A stretch of DNA of 64,000 nt, taken from assembly GCF_015220045.1 (NCBI RefSeq), contig NZ_JADBGB010000002.1, positions 123,339 through 187,338 of the forward strand. Direction: 5' to 3'. A program made the position numbers and the translations under genes. The stretch's first letter is position 1. Every line of letters starts with the position of its first letter. This document shows, in pieces, positions 43,013-50,461 of this stretch. The notes below the pieces were generated by a model. The model saw nothing but the letters and a program-made list of their open reading frames with translations, had not been told where the DNA came from and made no database searches. Source of the DNA: Marivivens aquimaris. Its GTDB lineage: Bacteria > Pseudomonadota > Alphaproteobacteria > Rhodobacterales > Rhodobacteraceae.

Positions 43013-43582
43013 ATGACCAGAGAAAAGAATATCGCGTTCATTGCACTGTTTGCGGCACTTATCGCGGCATTGGGGCTGATCCCTGCGATCAACATGCCTT
43101 GGGGCGTTCCGGTCACGGCGCAGAGCCTTGGCGTCATGCTCGCTGGTGCGGTTCTTGGCGCGAAGCGCGGCTTCCTCTCGGTCCTTCTGTTTGTCGGCCT
43201 TGTCGCGCTTGGTCTGCCACTACTGGCTGGCGGTCGCGGCGGTCTGGGCGTCTTTGCTTCGCCGACCGCTGGCTTCGTGATCGGCTTCCCGATTGCGGCA
43301 TTCTTCACCGGCCTCGTGATGGAGAAACTCAGCGACATGGATGTGCGTCTGTCCGCCGGTATCGGCGCGTTCGCTGGCGGTGTCGTCGCGCTCTATATCT
43401 GCGGGATCTTCGGGTTCTGGGCGATCATGAATTTCTCCATGGGTAACGAGCGCAGCATCGCTGACGCGACCTTCGTCATGTCGGTTTACATTCCGGGCGA
43501 CCTGATCAAAGTCATCGCGACCGCGCTGGTCACTCACGCGATCTACCGCGCGCGTCCGCAATACGTTCTGACGCGTGCATGA
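43013..43582 (+). CDS. bioY: Biotin substrate-specific transporter component
   Basis: The 189-aa protein has about six helices and BioY signatures: VPVTAQSLGVMLAGAVLGAK near residue 33, GGRGGLGVFASPTAGFVIGF and FMSVYIPGDLIKV-like sequence near the end. BioY binds biotin with high affinity in the membrane. The gene follows bioN by 41 bp and overlaps the nitroreductase start by four bases. Confidence 0.95.
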   Translation: MTREKNIAFIALFAALIAALGLIPAINMPWGVPVTAQSLGVMLAGAVLGAKRGFLSVLLFVGLVALGLPLLAGGRGGLGVFASPTAGFVIGFPIAAFFTGLVMEKLSDMDVRLSAGIGAFAGGVVALYICGIFGFWAIMNFSMGNERSIADATFVMSVYIPGDLIKVIATALVTHAIYRARPQYVLTRA

Positions 43583-44241
43583 GTATCTTTGCTGAACGTC
43601 GGTCGGTTCGGGCCTTTCTGGATCGACCCGTTGAGCAAGCGCAGGTCGCTGATCTGCTGACCAAGGCACGGATGGCTCCCAGCGGAGCCAACCTGCAACC
43701 CGGACGGCTCATCGCTCTGACGGGCGCGCCGTTCGCGGCGCTACAAAGCGCACTGGCCGACGCGATTTCAGCGGGCCGCCCGATGGTTTCCGAATACAGC
43801 TATTTCCCGCAGCCGATGCCCGCCGATCTCAAAGCGCGGCAGCGTGCGGCAGGCTATGCGCTGTATCAGGCGCTCGGCATCGACAAGCGCGATCTGGACG
43901 GACGCAAGGCGCAGTTCGACAAGAACTACCGCTTCTTCGATGCGCCCGTCGGGATCGTCGTCACCATGCGCCGCGACTTCGGCAAGGGCTGCTGGATGGA
44001 TCTGGGCATGGCGCTCCAGACGTTTCTGCTGGCGGCGCACGATGCGGGGCTCGGTGCTTGCGGGATCGGAGCACTGGCAAACTACGGTGATGTGGTGAGC
44101 GAGGCGCTGGCGCTGCCGGAGCACGAAGTCGTGGTTTGCGGGATCGCTCTGGGGCATCCCGATATGGACGCGCCGGTGAACCAGTTCCGGACCGAGCGTG
44201 ACGCGCTGGATGTGTTTGCGGAGTTCCGCGGGTTTAGTTGA
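43579..44241 (+). CDS. Nitroreductase-family flavoprotein
   Basis: The 220-aa protein starts FAERRSVRAFLDRPV, with KARMAPSGANLQPGRLIALT and a C-terminal GACGIGALANY region, all typical of FMN-dependent nitroreductases. Its physiological substrate is unknown. It is translationally coupled to bioY. The stop codon lies inside a parS-like palindrome, and the last eight bases overlap the convergent thiolase-like gene. Confidence 0.85.
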   Translation: MSIFAERRSVRAFLDRPVEQAQVADLLTKARMAPSGANLQPGRLIALTGAPFAALQSALADAISAGRPMVSEYSYFPQPMPADLKARQRAAGYALYQALGIDKRDLDGRKAQFDKNYRFFDAPVGIVVTMRRDFGKGCWMDLGMALQTFLLAAHDAGLGACGIGALANYGDVVSEALALPEHEVVVCGIALGHPDMDAPVNQFRTERDALDVFAEFRGFS

Positions 44242-45286
44242 CAGCTGTCAACTTTATCGCCGAGCCGATCCCGCCAGCCGCAGCAATCGCGGCGATGCCC
44301 GTTTCCTGATCCTGCAAATCGTGGAACAGCCGCACGGCGAGGATCGTGCCGGACGCGCCGATGGGATGACCTCGGGCCAGTGCGCCGCCATTCAGGTTCA
44401 CAGCCTCGGGCGGGAGCAGCGCACCTTCGACGCACGCGATGGCTTGGGCGGCGTAGGCTTCCATGATCTCGTAGCGGTCCGCGTGGCCGAGCGCGTTGAT
44501 CGCGGCAATGGGTGCAAGGCCAGGCTGCATCGGATCACCGCCGACTGATTTGTAGTCGTCGATGCGCAGGGCGCGGGCGGTGGCGTGGTCGGTGACAATG
44601 ACAAAGGCCGCAGCGTCGGCGGCGACGGCGGTGGTCGCAGTGGTAACCGATCCCGCGATGACAGGCGCACGGGCAACGACGCGCGGGGCGAGTTTGCGGG
44701 TGAACGGATCGTCGAGGTCGGGGCCGAGCGGGACGATTTCAGCGCGGAGGTGTTCGCGTGCCGCCATGGCCTTGGCGTGGCTGTCGATGGCCCAGACGTC
44801 CTGACGTTCGCGGCTGATGCCGAGGCTGTCGGCTGCCACGGTCAGGTCGGGATCACGGTCGGCCCACGGGGTGAACGGCGGGCGGTCATAGGGGATCGGT
44901 GAGCCGTCTCCGTTTTGTGCGAAACGCAGCGGACGGCGGGAATGGCTCTCGACACCGCCGGCGATAACAACGCGGGCTTGGCCAGAGTTCACCAGTGCGG
45001 CGGCGAGGCCGATGGCGTCCAGACCGCCGGCGCACTGACGGTCGATGGAGAGGCCAGCGATCCGTTCCGGCAGACCAGCGGCGAGCGCGCAGAGGCGGGC
45101 AGGGTTGCCGCCGCCGCCGATGGCGTTGGAGACGATCACTTCGTCGACGTCATGGGCGCTCAGACCCGCGTCCTCCAGCACCGCGCGGATCACAGGTGCG
45201 GCGAGGTCATGGAGCGAGAAGGCCGAAAGAGCGCCGCCCTTGGGCGCGACGATCGTGCGGCGGGCAGCTGTGATGAATGCGGTCAT
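44234..45286 (-). CDS. Thiolase-family protein lacking the second catalytic Cys
   Basis: The 350-aa protein has the thiolase acyl-enzyme Cys (IDRQCAGGLDAI) and the His motif NGGALARGHPIGASG. The C-terminal segment that normally reads C-x-G-G-G-x-G is IAAAGGIGSAIKL, with Ala at the Cys position. It is also shorter than usual (about 390 aa). Classical condensation or thiolysis is therefore doubtful; a decarboxylating or structural role is possible. It is translationally coupled to the ligase-like gene (ATGA). Its last residues LTAVN are encoded by a parS-like palindrome. Confidence 0.8.
   Translation of the reverse strand: MTAFITAARRTIVAPKGGALSAFSLHDLAAPVIRAVLEDAGLSAHDVDEVIVSNAIGGGGNPARLCALAAGLPERIAGLSIDRQCAGGLDAIGLAAALVNSGQARVVIAGGVESHSRRPLRFAQNGDGSPIPYDRPPFTPWADRDPDLTVAADSLGISRERQDVWAIDSHAKAMAAREHLRAEIVPLGPDLDDPFTRKLAPRVVARAPVIAGSVTTATTAVAADAAAFVIVTDHATARALRIDDYKSVGGDPMQPGLAPIAAINALGHADRYEIMEAYAAQAIACVEGALLPPEAVNLNGGALARGHPIGASGTILAVRLFHDLQDQETGIAAIAAAGGIGSAIKLTAVN
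44237..44252. repeat. parS-like palindrome at the nitroreductase/thiolase junction
   Basis: An exact copy of GTTGACAGCTGTCAAC supplies the nitroreductase stop codon on one strand and the last codons LTAVN of the thiolase-like gene on the other. Confidence 0.8.
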
Positions 45287-46407
45287 ACGAGCGACTGTAG
45301 CAGCGTGCGCAGCCGGACGTAATCCGGTTTGCCGGAGGGCAGGGTGGGGAACGCCTCCAACCTGAACGCGCGGCGGATGTCGAGGTCATCGGGCGAGGCC
45401 GTACCAGAGTAGAGCGCGACGGAGATATTCCCGCGCACCGGATCGGGAAGGGGCAGCACCGCAACGCTTTCGACGCCTTTGGTTGACAGGAGCATTTCTT
45501 CGATCAGCTCGGGATAGACGTTCTGGTCCGCGACCTGAAACATCCGGTCGACGCGCCCGACGATGTGGATGCTGCTGTCGATGATGGTGCCCAGTTCGCC
45601 CACCGTCATCCAGTCGCCATCGCGGATAGTGGTGCTTGATGCACCTTCGGCGTAATCGAGGAACAGGTAAGGACTTTTGACCCAAACCTCTCCGATCCCG
45701 TCCACCACATTGCGCAGTGCGATCTCGGCTTTGGGGTAGGGACGGCCGACGCTGTGAACGGCGGTTTCGTCATTGCCGATGGTCATGAAGGACGTTTCCG
45801 CCGCGCCGTAGAAAGGGACGAGGCGGGCGGTGGGGGTGCGTTTCCAGAACGCGACCTGCGTGCGTTCATCCAGCTTTCCGCCGCCAACGACCACGTGCTG
45901 CAAAGAGGGCAGGGGGCGCGTGGAGATCAGCCGCAGCTGGGTCGGCGTGGCGTAGAGGTGCGTTGCCTCCATTTTCGCGATGGCGTCCGCCTGACGATCA
46001 GGCCTGACGCCTGTCAACACGTCGACCTCCATCCCGAGGACCAGCGCCTCGAATAGCGCGTAAAGCGCAAGGGAGTGCTCGAGCCCGCCGAGGATCACGG
46101 TTTTGTCCGTGGGAGTGAGCCCGAAAAGCTCTGCATTGACCTTCGCGGACGCAATCCAGCTATCATATGTGCGCCGAATGCGCTTGGGAGCGCCTGAGGA
46201 GCCGCTTGTAAGCGTGTGAAGCCGTTGCGGGGCCTCCGCCTCGTCAATTTTCGACTCGGCCACGCAGAAAGGCGCTCCGTCGGCCATCGCTTGCATGACT
46301 TCGGCGGGCGTTTTGATGACGCGCAGGCGCGATCCCGGCTCTGACGCGACGGGGAAGGGCACCGGAATGCCGTTTATCGAAAGGCGGGCGTCGGGATGCA
46401 GGGTCAT
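45283..46407 (-). CDS. Short AMP-forming acyl-CoA ligase-like protein
   Basis: The 374-aa protein belongs to the adenylate-forming superfamily. TLTSGSSGAPKRIRRT is the P-loop, VPFYGAAETSFMT the A5 motif, GELGTIIDSSIHIVGRVDRM the A7 motif, and PSGKPDYVRLRTL carries the C-terminal Lys. It is over 100 residues shorter than usual, mostly at the N-terminus. It should activate an organic acid; the bioMNY neighbourhood hints at a biotin-precursor acid such as pimelate, but this is speculation. I started at ATG 46407; the longer frame begins next to the riboswitch. Confidence 0.75.
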   Translation of the reverse strand: MTLHPDARLSINGIPVPFPVASEPGSRLRVIKTPAEVMQAMADGAPFCVAESKIDEAEAPQRLHTLTSGSSGAPKRIRRTYDSWIASAKVNAELFGLTPTDKTVILGGLEHSLALYALFEALVLGMEVDVLTGVRPDRQADAIAKMEATHLYATPTQLRLISTRPLPSLQHVVVGGGKLDERTQVAFWKRTPTARLVPFYGAAETSFMTIGNDETAVHSVGRPYPKAEIALRNVVDGIGEVWVKSPYLFLDYAEGASSTTIRDGDWMTVGELGTIIDSSIHIVGRVDRMFQVADQNVYPELIEEMLLSTKGVESVAVLPLPDPVRGNISVALYSGTASPDDLDIRRAFRLEAFPTLPSGKPDYVRLRTLLQSLV

Positions 46408-46470
46408 GGTGCGCTCATAGCGAATGTGATCTGCCTTGCGAAGCAGAACCGCGTTTGCTAGCTGAAACAC

Positions 46471-46592
<122 letters not shown>

Positions 46593-46624
46593 GGACAGGA
46601 CGGAGGAGACTCCGGCCCCTGTTC
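46593..46624 (+). terminator. Hairpin after the FMN aptamer (expression platform)
   Basis: GGACAGG pairs with CCTGTTC, and inside it CGGAG with CTCCG. No T run follows, so control may act on translation or through an alternative fold rather than by intrinsic termination. Confidence 0.5.
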
Positions 46625-46665
46625 AATATCGCCTTGGGGACCATTGGTAATTAAAGGTGGACCCT

Positions 46666-47103
46666 ATGACCAAAACTCTGAACATCGCCTTCATCAAGGC
46701 ACGCTGGCACGCCGATATCGTCGATCAGACGCTCGTCGGTTTTAACCAGAGCATGGCCGATGCAGGCCGCGACTGCGACGTCAAAACCTTCGACGTTCCG
46801 GGCGCTTTCGAAATGCCGCTGCTGGCCAAGAAACTGGGCGAAAGCGGCAAGTTCGATGCGATCGTTTGTGCGGCGCTCGTCGTTGACGGCGGCATCTACC
46901 GCCACGATTTCGTTGCGTCGACCGTCGTTGAGAATCTGATGCGCGCGCAGATGGACACCGGCGTTCCGGTGTACTCGGTTTCGCTGACGCCGCACCACTT
47001 CCACGGCAACGACGAGCACGTGAAGTTCTACACCGAACACTTTGTGAAAAAAGGCGCCGAGGCTGCGAACGCGGTCCGTATGGTCGCCGATATCGAGATC
47101 TGA
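46666..47103 (+). CDS. ribH: 6,7-dimethyl-8-ribityllumazine synthase, type II
   Basis: The 145-aa protein is the penultimate riboflavin enzyme. FIKARWHADIVDQTL at the N-terminus is the type II (RibH2-like) form, FDVPGAFEMPLLAKKL binds the pyrimidine, and GGIYRHDFVASTVVENLM contains the catalytic His. AAAGGTGG lies upstream of the chosen ATG; a GTG nine bases earlier is less likely. It stands alone after the FMN riboswitch and ends at a terminator. Confidence 0.95.
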   Translation: MTKTLNIAFIKARWHADIVDQTLVGFNQSMADAGRDCDVKTFDVPGAFEMPLLAKKLGESGKFDAIVCAALVVDGGIYRHDFVASTVVENLMRAQMDTGVPVYSVSLTPHHFHGNDEHVKFYTEHFVKKGAEAANAVRMVADIEI

Positions 47104-47116
47104 TTTCTCGGAATGT

Positions 47117-47142
47117 CGCCCTCCCCGCAGTAGGGGAGGGCG
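47117..47142. terminator. Terminator between ribH and the RTX gene
   Basis: CGCCCTCCCC and GGGGAGGGCG form a perfect 10-bp stem with a 6-nt loop, followed by GTTTGC on the plus strand. It can serve both convergent genes. Confidence 0.75.
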
Positions 47143-47148
47143 GTTTGC

Positions 47149-47988
47149 TCAGTAGTCGATGTCGCCTTGCTGGACGAAATCGCTGAGTTGCAGATCTTCT
47201 AGCAAGATCGTGCCGCCTTCGTAGATGAGCAGCAGACCCGCATCGGTATCCGCGTAGCCCGTGTGGGTGTGATACATATTGCCGCCTTCGATGATCAGGC
47301 GGTCCGCGCCGACCTCGAAATCGGTGATGACGTCGTTGCCGAACTCACCCTTGAAAACAAAGCGATCGTTTCCGCCGCCGCCCGTCAGCATGTCGTCGCC
47401 CGCGCCGCCGTTGATCTTGTCACGTCCGCCGCCGCCAATGATGGTGTCGTCACCCGCATTGCCGCGCAGTTTATCGCGGCCCGCGTTCCCGCGCAGCACG
47501 TCGTTCCCGCCGCCGCCCCAGATGTCGTCGTTGTCTTTGCCGCCGAAAATGCGGTCCGTGCCCGTGTGACCGCGCAGCCTGTCGTCACCGCCATTGCCGC
47601 GCAGGATGTCGTTGCCCGCAAAGCCGTAGAGGCGGTCGTCGGCATCCATGCTGACGATGCGGTCGTTGCCGGTGTAGAGCATCTCTACCCCTGAATTATC
47701 CATGGCGAGGTTGGGGTAGGCACCGCCGTCGCCATCCCCGTATTCGCTGCCGTTCAGGGGGGTAATCTGGATATCGCCGGTCTTGGTGTAAACGACGCTG
47801 TAGGACACCGTGTCGCCGTCATCGAGGTTGATGCTCAGGATGCCGTCGGTGGAGCCGTCGTTGTAAAACGCGTAGTTATAGGCCCAGACGTAGGCGTCGC
47901 TTTCGGCGTTGTTGTCGATGTCATACTCGTCGACTTCAGCCAACAGGATTGGATTCTTCCCGCTGAATTGGAGGGAAATTTCGATCAT
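47149..47988 (-). CDS. Small RTX (calcium-binding nonapeptide repeat) protein
   Basis: The 279-aa acidic protein has an N-terminal beta-rich part and then about ten GGxGxDxLx-type repeats (residues about 105-225), for example GGGGNDVLRGNAGRDKLRGN and GGAGDDMLTGGGGNDRFVF. It ends with a DFxxGxDxL-like segment (ITDFEVGADRLII) and a short hydrophobic tail. Such proteins fold on binding Ca2+ outside the cell after type I secretion through a C-terminal signal. No secretion genes are nearby and the N-terminal function is unknown. Confidence 0.88.
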   Translation of the reverse strand: MIEISLQFSGKNPILLAEVDEYDIDNNAESDAYVWAYNYAFYNDGSTDGILSINLDDGDTVSYSVVYTKTGDIQITPLNGSEYGDGDGGAYPNLAMDNSGVEMLYTGNDRIVSMDADDRLYGFAGNDILRGNGGDDRLRGHTGTDRIFGGKDNDDIWGGGGNDVLRGNAGRDKLRGNAGDDTIIGGGGRDKINGGAGDDMLTGGGGNDRFVFKGEFGNDVITDFEVGADRLIIEGGNMYHTHTGYADTDAGLLLIYEGGTILLEDLQLSDFVQQGDIDY

Positions 47989-48221
47989 GATAAAAACTCA
48001 CTGGTTACGCGGCTGCCAACACACGGCAACCCGAAGGATCGTACCTTAAGCAACCATATGGCGATCAGATTTCCCGCCCAAGGGGAAAACGGGCGAGAAC
48101 AGCGATACCACCGAAATAGAGCGAAAATTCCAGATTATGTGAGGCAAATTCTCATGGCGGAATTGCGGAACAATCTGGCAGACTGGTCGTTGGTTTGGCG
48201 ACAAAGCTGGAGAATCCCCTC
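47989..48221 (+). promoter_or_regulatory. Divergent control region of the RTX and glutaredoxin-like genes
   Basis: This 233-bp region has no gene. It is more AT-rich than its surroundings and must hold both promoters, but no element stands out. Confidence 0.4.
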
Positions 48222-48968
48222 ATGTCCGAAACCCGCGAAACCGCCGTCCTCTACCGTATGGTCATGCCTGAACATGTCTGCCCCTACGGTCTGAAATCCA
48301 AGGCTCTCCTGGAAATGAAGGGTTTTGACGTCGAGGATCACTGGCTGGAAACGCGCGAGGAAACGGATGCTTTCCTTGAGGAGCACAACGTCAAAACCTC
48401 GCCACAGACGTGGATCAACGGGGAGCGTGTCGGGGGATACGACGACCTGCGCGATTACTTCGACATTCCGCTCGATGATCCGGACGAGACGTCCTACCAG
48501 CCTGTCATCGCCATTTTCTCGGTCGCGTTCCTGATGTCGCTGGCGGTGACGCTGATTGCCAACGGGACGGTGCTGACGCTGGATATTTTCACGCGGTTTA
48601 TCGCGATTTCGATGGTTCTGCTGGGTATCCAAAAATTGCAGGATGTGGAGCAGTTCAGCACGATGTTCCTCGGCTACGATCTGCTTGCTCGCAAGTGGGT
48701 GCCCTACGCCTACATCTACCCGTTTGCCGAAACGCTCGCGGGTCTGCTCATGCTCGCGGCGATCCTGCCGTGGCTGTCGGGTCCGATTGCGCTGTTCGTC
48801 GGCGGGGTAGGGGCCGCGTCGGTGTTCAAGGCGGTCTACATCGACAAGCGCGAACTGAAATGCGCTTGCGTGGGCGGCGGGAGCAACGTGCCGCTCGGCT
48901 TTGTGTCGCTGACGGAAAACGTGATGATGCTGTTGATGGGCATCATCACCATTGCCAGCCTGTTCTAA
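48222..48968 (+). CDS. Glutaredoxin domain fused to a MauE/DoxX-like membrane domain
   Basis: The 248-aa protein begins with a glutaredoxin-like domain (residues 5-80). Its active site reads HVCPYGLKSK, with one Cys and a Gly at the second Cys position. The cis-Pro region is KTSPQTWINGERVGGYDDL. Four helices follow (about 95-245), with CACVGGGS before the last, as in MauE-type quinone or thiol redox proteins. It probably passes electrons between a cytoplasmic thiol and the membrane. GGAGAA precedes the chosen start. Its 3' end overlaps the large-protein operon by four bases. Confidence 0.82.
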   Translation: MSETRETAVLYRMVMPEHVCPYGLKSKALLEMKGFDVEDHWLETREETDAFLEEHNVKTSPQTWINGERVGGYDDLRDYFDIPLDDPDETSYQPVIAIFSVAFLMSLAVTLIANGTVLTLDIFTRFIAISMVLLGIQKLQDVEQFSTMFLGYDLLARKWVPYAYIYPFAETLAGLLMLAAILPWLSGPIALFVGGVGAASVFKAVYIDKRELKCACVGGGSNVPLGFVSLTENVMMLLMGIITIASLF

Positions 48969-50461
48969 TTCGCCTCCTCGGGTTTGAGCAGAACGTCATG
49001 CGCAAGGCCGGAACTGCCTGACAGTTTCACCTGCGCATCGGTATTCACCCGCCAGACATGACGTGAGCCGTCCGGCGCGCGCCCCAGCACCCAGCGCTGT
49101 TGCAGGCCCCAGCCATCGCGGCTGATCTGCATGGGCTGGAGGTCGAGCCGCGTCGGCACGATCGACAGCACGGGTTGCGGCAGGTCATCGTCGAACGTCC
49201 GCCGCTCCATCTGTTCGTCCATCTGAATATATGGGTGCCAGTTGTCGGGGGGCGGGATGCGCACGGCGTATTCGGGCTGCGTGACGGTGCGGTCCTTACG
49301 GACGGCTTGCACGAGATGCCCGCGCCCGTTGTCGTCTTTCTCCGTGCGCACCTCGGCCCAGAGGAGGTTGTCCATCTCGTCAGTCCCGAACGCCACGACA
49401 TCCGTCGGATCACCGAGCAGCAGCGGCGCGCTTGCCAGCACGGGCATGGCGCGGTTTTCGGTGCCGTCGGTCCACGCGCGGGCGACGCTGCTTTTGGCCT
49501 CTTGCACCTCGATTGTGTTGCCGAAGCCGTCGGTCACGGTAATTTTCTGAGGGTAGAGGACGCTGTTCGAAGGCACGTCGAACGGCGCGATCCACGCCAC
49601 GCGGTGCGCTTTGGTAAAGGCCGAGGCGATGACGAGTTGGCCAAGGTCGCTCGGTCCCGCAGGCGCAGCACTCCAGTCGCGGCCCGCGTCCTCGAGCCCC
49701 CACCACCTGTTCGGCGCGTCTCCCGCATAGACCAGCCGCGTGGGCACGGCATGGGCGGTGAAATCGGCCATTTCCTCGGGTGTTTCTGACGGCTGGATGT
49801 CGTCCCAATGCAGCGCAGGGCCGCTGGCACCCTTCACCCGTACAATGTCGATCCCGCCGTCGATCTCGGCAGACGTAGACCCTGTTTCGGCATGAAACGT
49901 CGATGCGGCCCTCACGTCGGGGAGTGCGGCGAACCACTCAAAAACCTCGGGCATGACGATGCCTTCGAAGCGGCCATCGTTCGCCCTGATCGACGCGGCG
50001 ATGGCGTATCCGTCGATAAGTTTCTTCTCATCCACGCGGCGCAGCGAGGGGGGCATGACCGCTGGTGTCAGCGCGAAATTCTCGTGCAGTTTGCGCTGCA
50101 TCGCCTCCAAGGCTTCGACCACATTGCCGTTCGCGCCACTGGCCTTGTAGCGGCCGATGAGGGCGGTCATTCGGTTATAGAGCTTGATCCCCAAAGCCAG
50201 CGACCCGCGCCAGTCATCGGACGTCGTGGCCAAAACGGAGGAGGGGATGAACGCGTCCATCCCGCTGGTCCCGCCGGTGAGGCTATCGCGGCGGGCTTGG
50301 AGTTGCACCGAAACAGGCGCGCCACCGTTGAAGCCTTTGAACTCGCCCACCCACCATTGCCGCGACAGCATCCACGCGGGATCGGCAAGGCGGACGAGAG
50401 CGCCGTCGGGAATGGCGCGGGCGTTGCGGGTATCGGGTTCGATCCGGTTACGGCTTGACAT
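48965..50461 (-). CDS. Large-protein operon, protein 5 (498 aa), function unknown
   Basis: No enzyme motif is recognisable. The N-terminal region has DPAWMLSRQWWVGEFKGFNG (residues about 27-46), and the middle has APNRWWGLEDAGRDW followed by DLGQLVIASAFTKAHRVAWI and a TDGFGNTIEV strand. I recall the same RQWxxGEF and RWWxFED patterns in uncharacterised proteins of actinobacteria and cyanobacteria that co-occur with relatives of the other cluster proteins. There is no signal peptide or membrane helix. The start overlaps the preceding gene by 14 bases, and it is the last gene of the operon. Confidence 0.75.
   Translation of the reverse strand: MSSRNRIEPDTRNARAIPDGALVRLADPAWMLSRQWWVGEFKGFNGGAPVSVQLQARRDSLTGGTSGMDAFIPSSVLATTSDDWRGSLALGIKLYNRMTALIGRYKASGANGNVVEALEAMQRKLHENFALTPAVMPPSLRRVDEKKLIDGYAIAASIRANDGRFEGIVMPEVFEWFAALPDVRAASTFHAETGSTSAEIDGGIDIVRVKGASGPALHWDDIQPSETPEEMADFTAHAVPTRLVYAGDAPNRWWGLEDAGRDWSAAPAGPSDLGQLVIASAFTKAHRVAWIAPFDVPSNSVLYPQKITVTDGFGNTIEVQEAKSSVARAWTDGTENRAMPVLASAPLLLGDPTDVVAFGTDEMDNLLWAEVRTEKDDNGRGHLVQAVRKDRTVTQPEYAVRIPPPDNWHPYIQMDEQMERRTFDDDLPQPVLSIVPTRLDLQPMQISRDGWGLQQRWVLGRAPDGSRHVWRVNTDAQVKLSGSSGLAHDVLLKPEEAN

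Noticed and set aside
46003..46018. Possible further parS copy (CCTGACGCCTGTCAAC)
   Set aside because: Only 12 of 16 bases match and the left arm is broken; it is most likely a chance match.
47149..47988. Plus-strand Ala/Val-rich frames over the RTX gene
   Set aside because: They arise from reading the glycine-aspartate repeats on the wrong strand.
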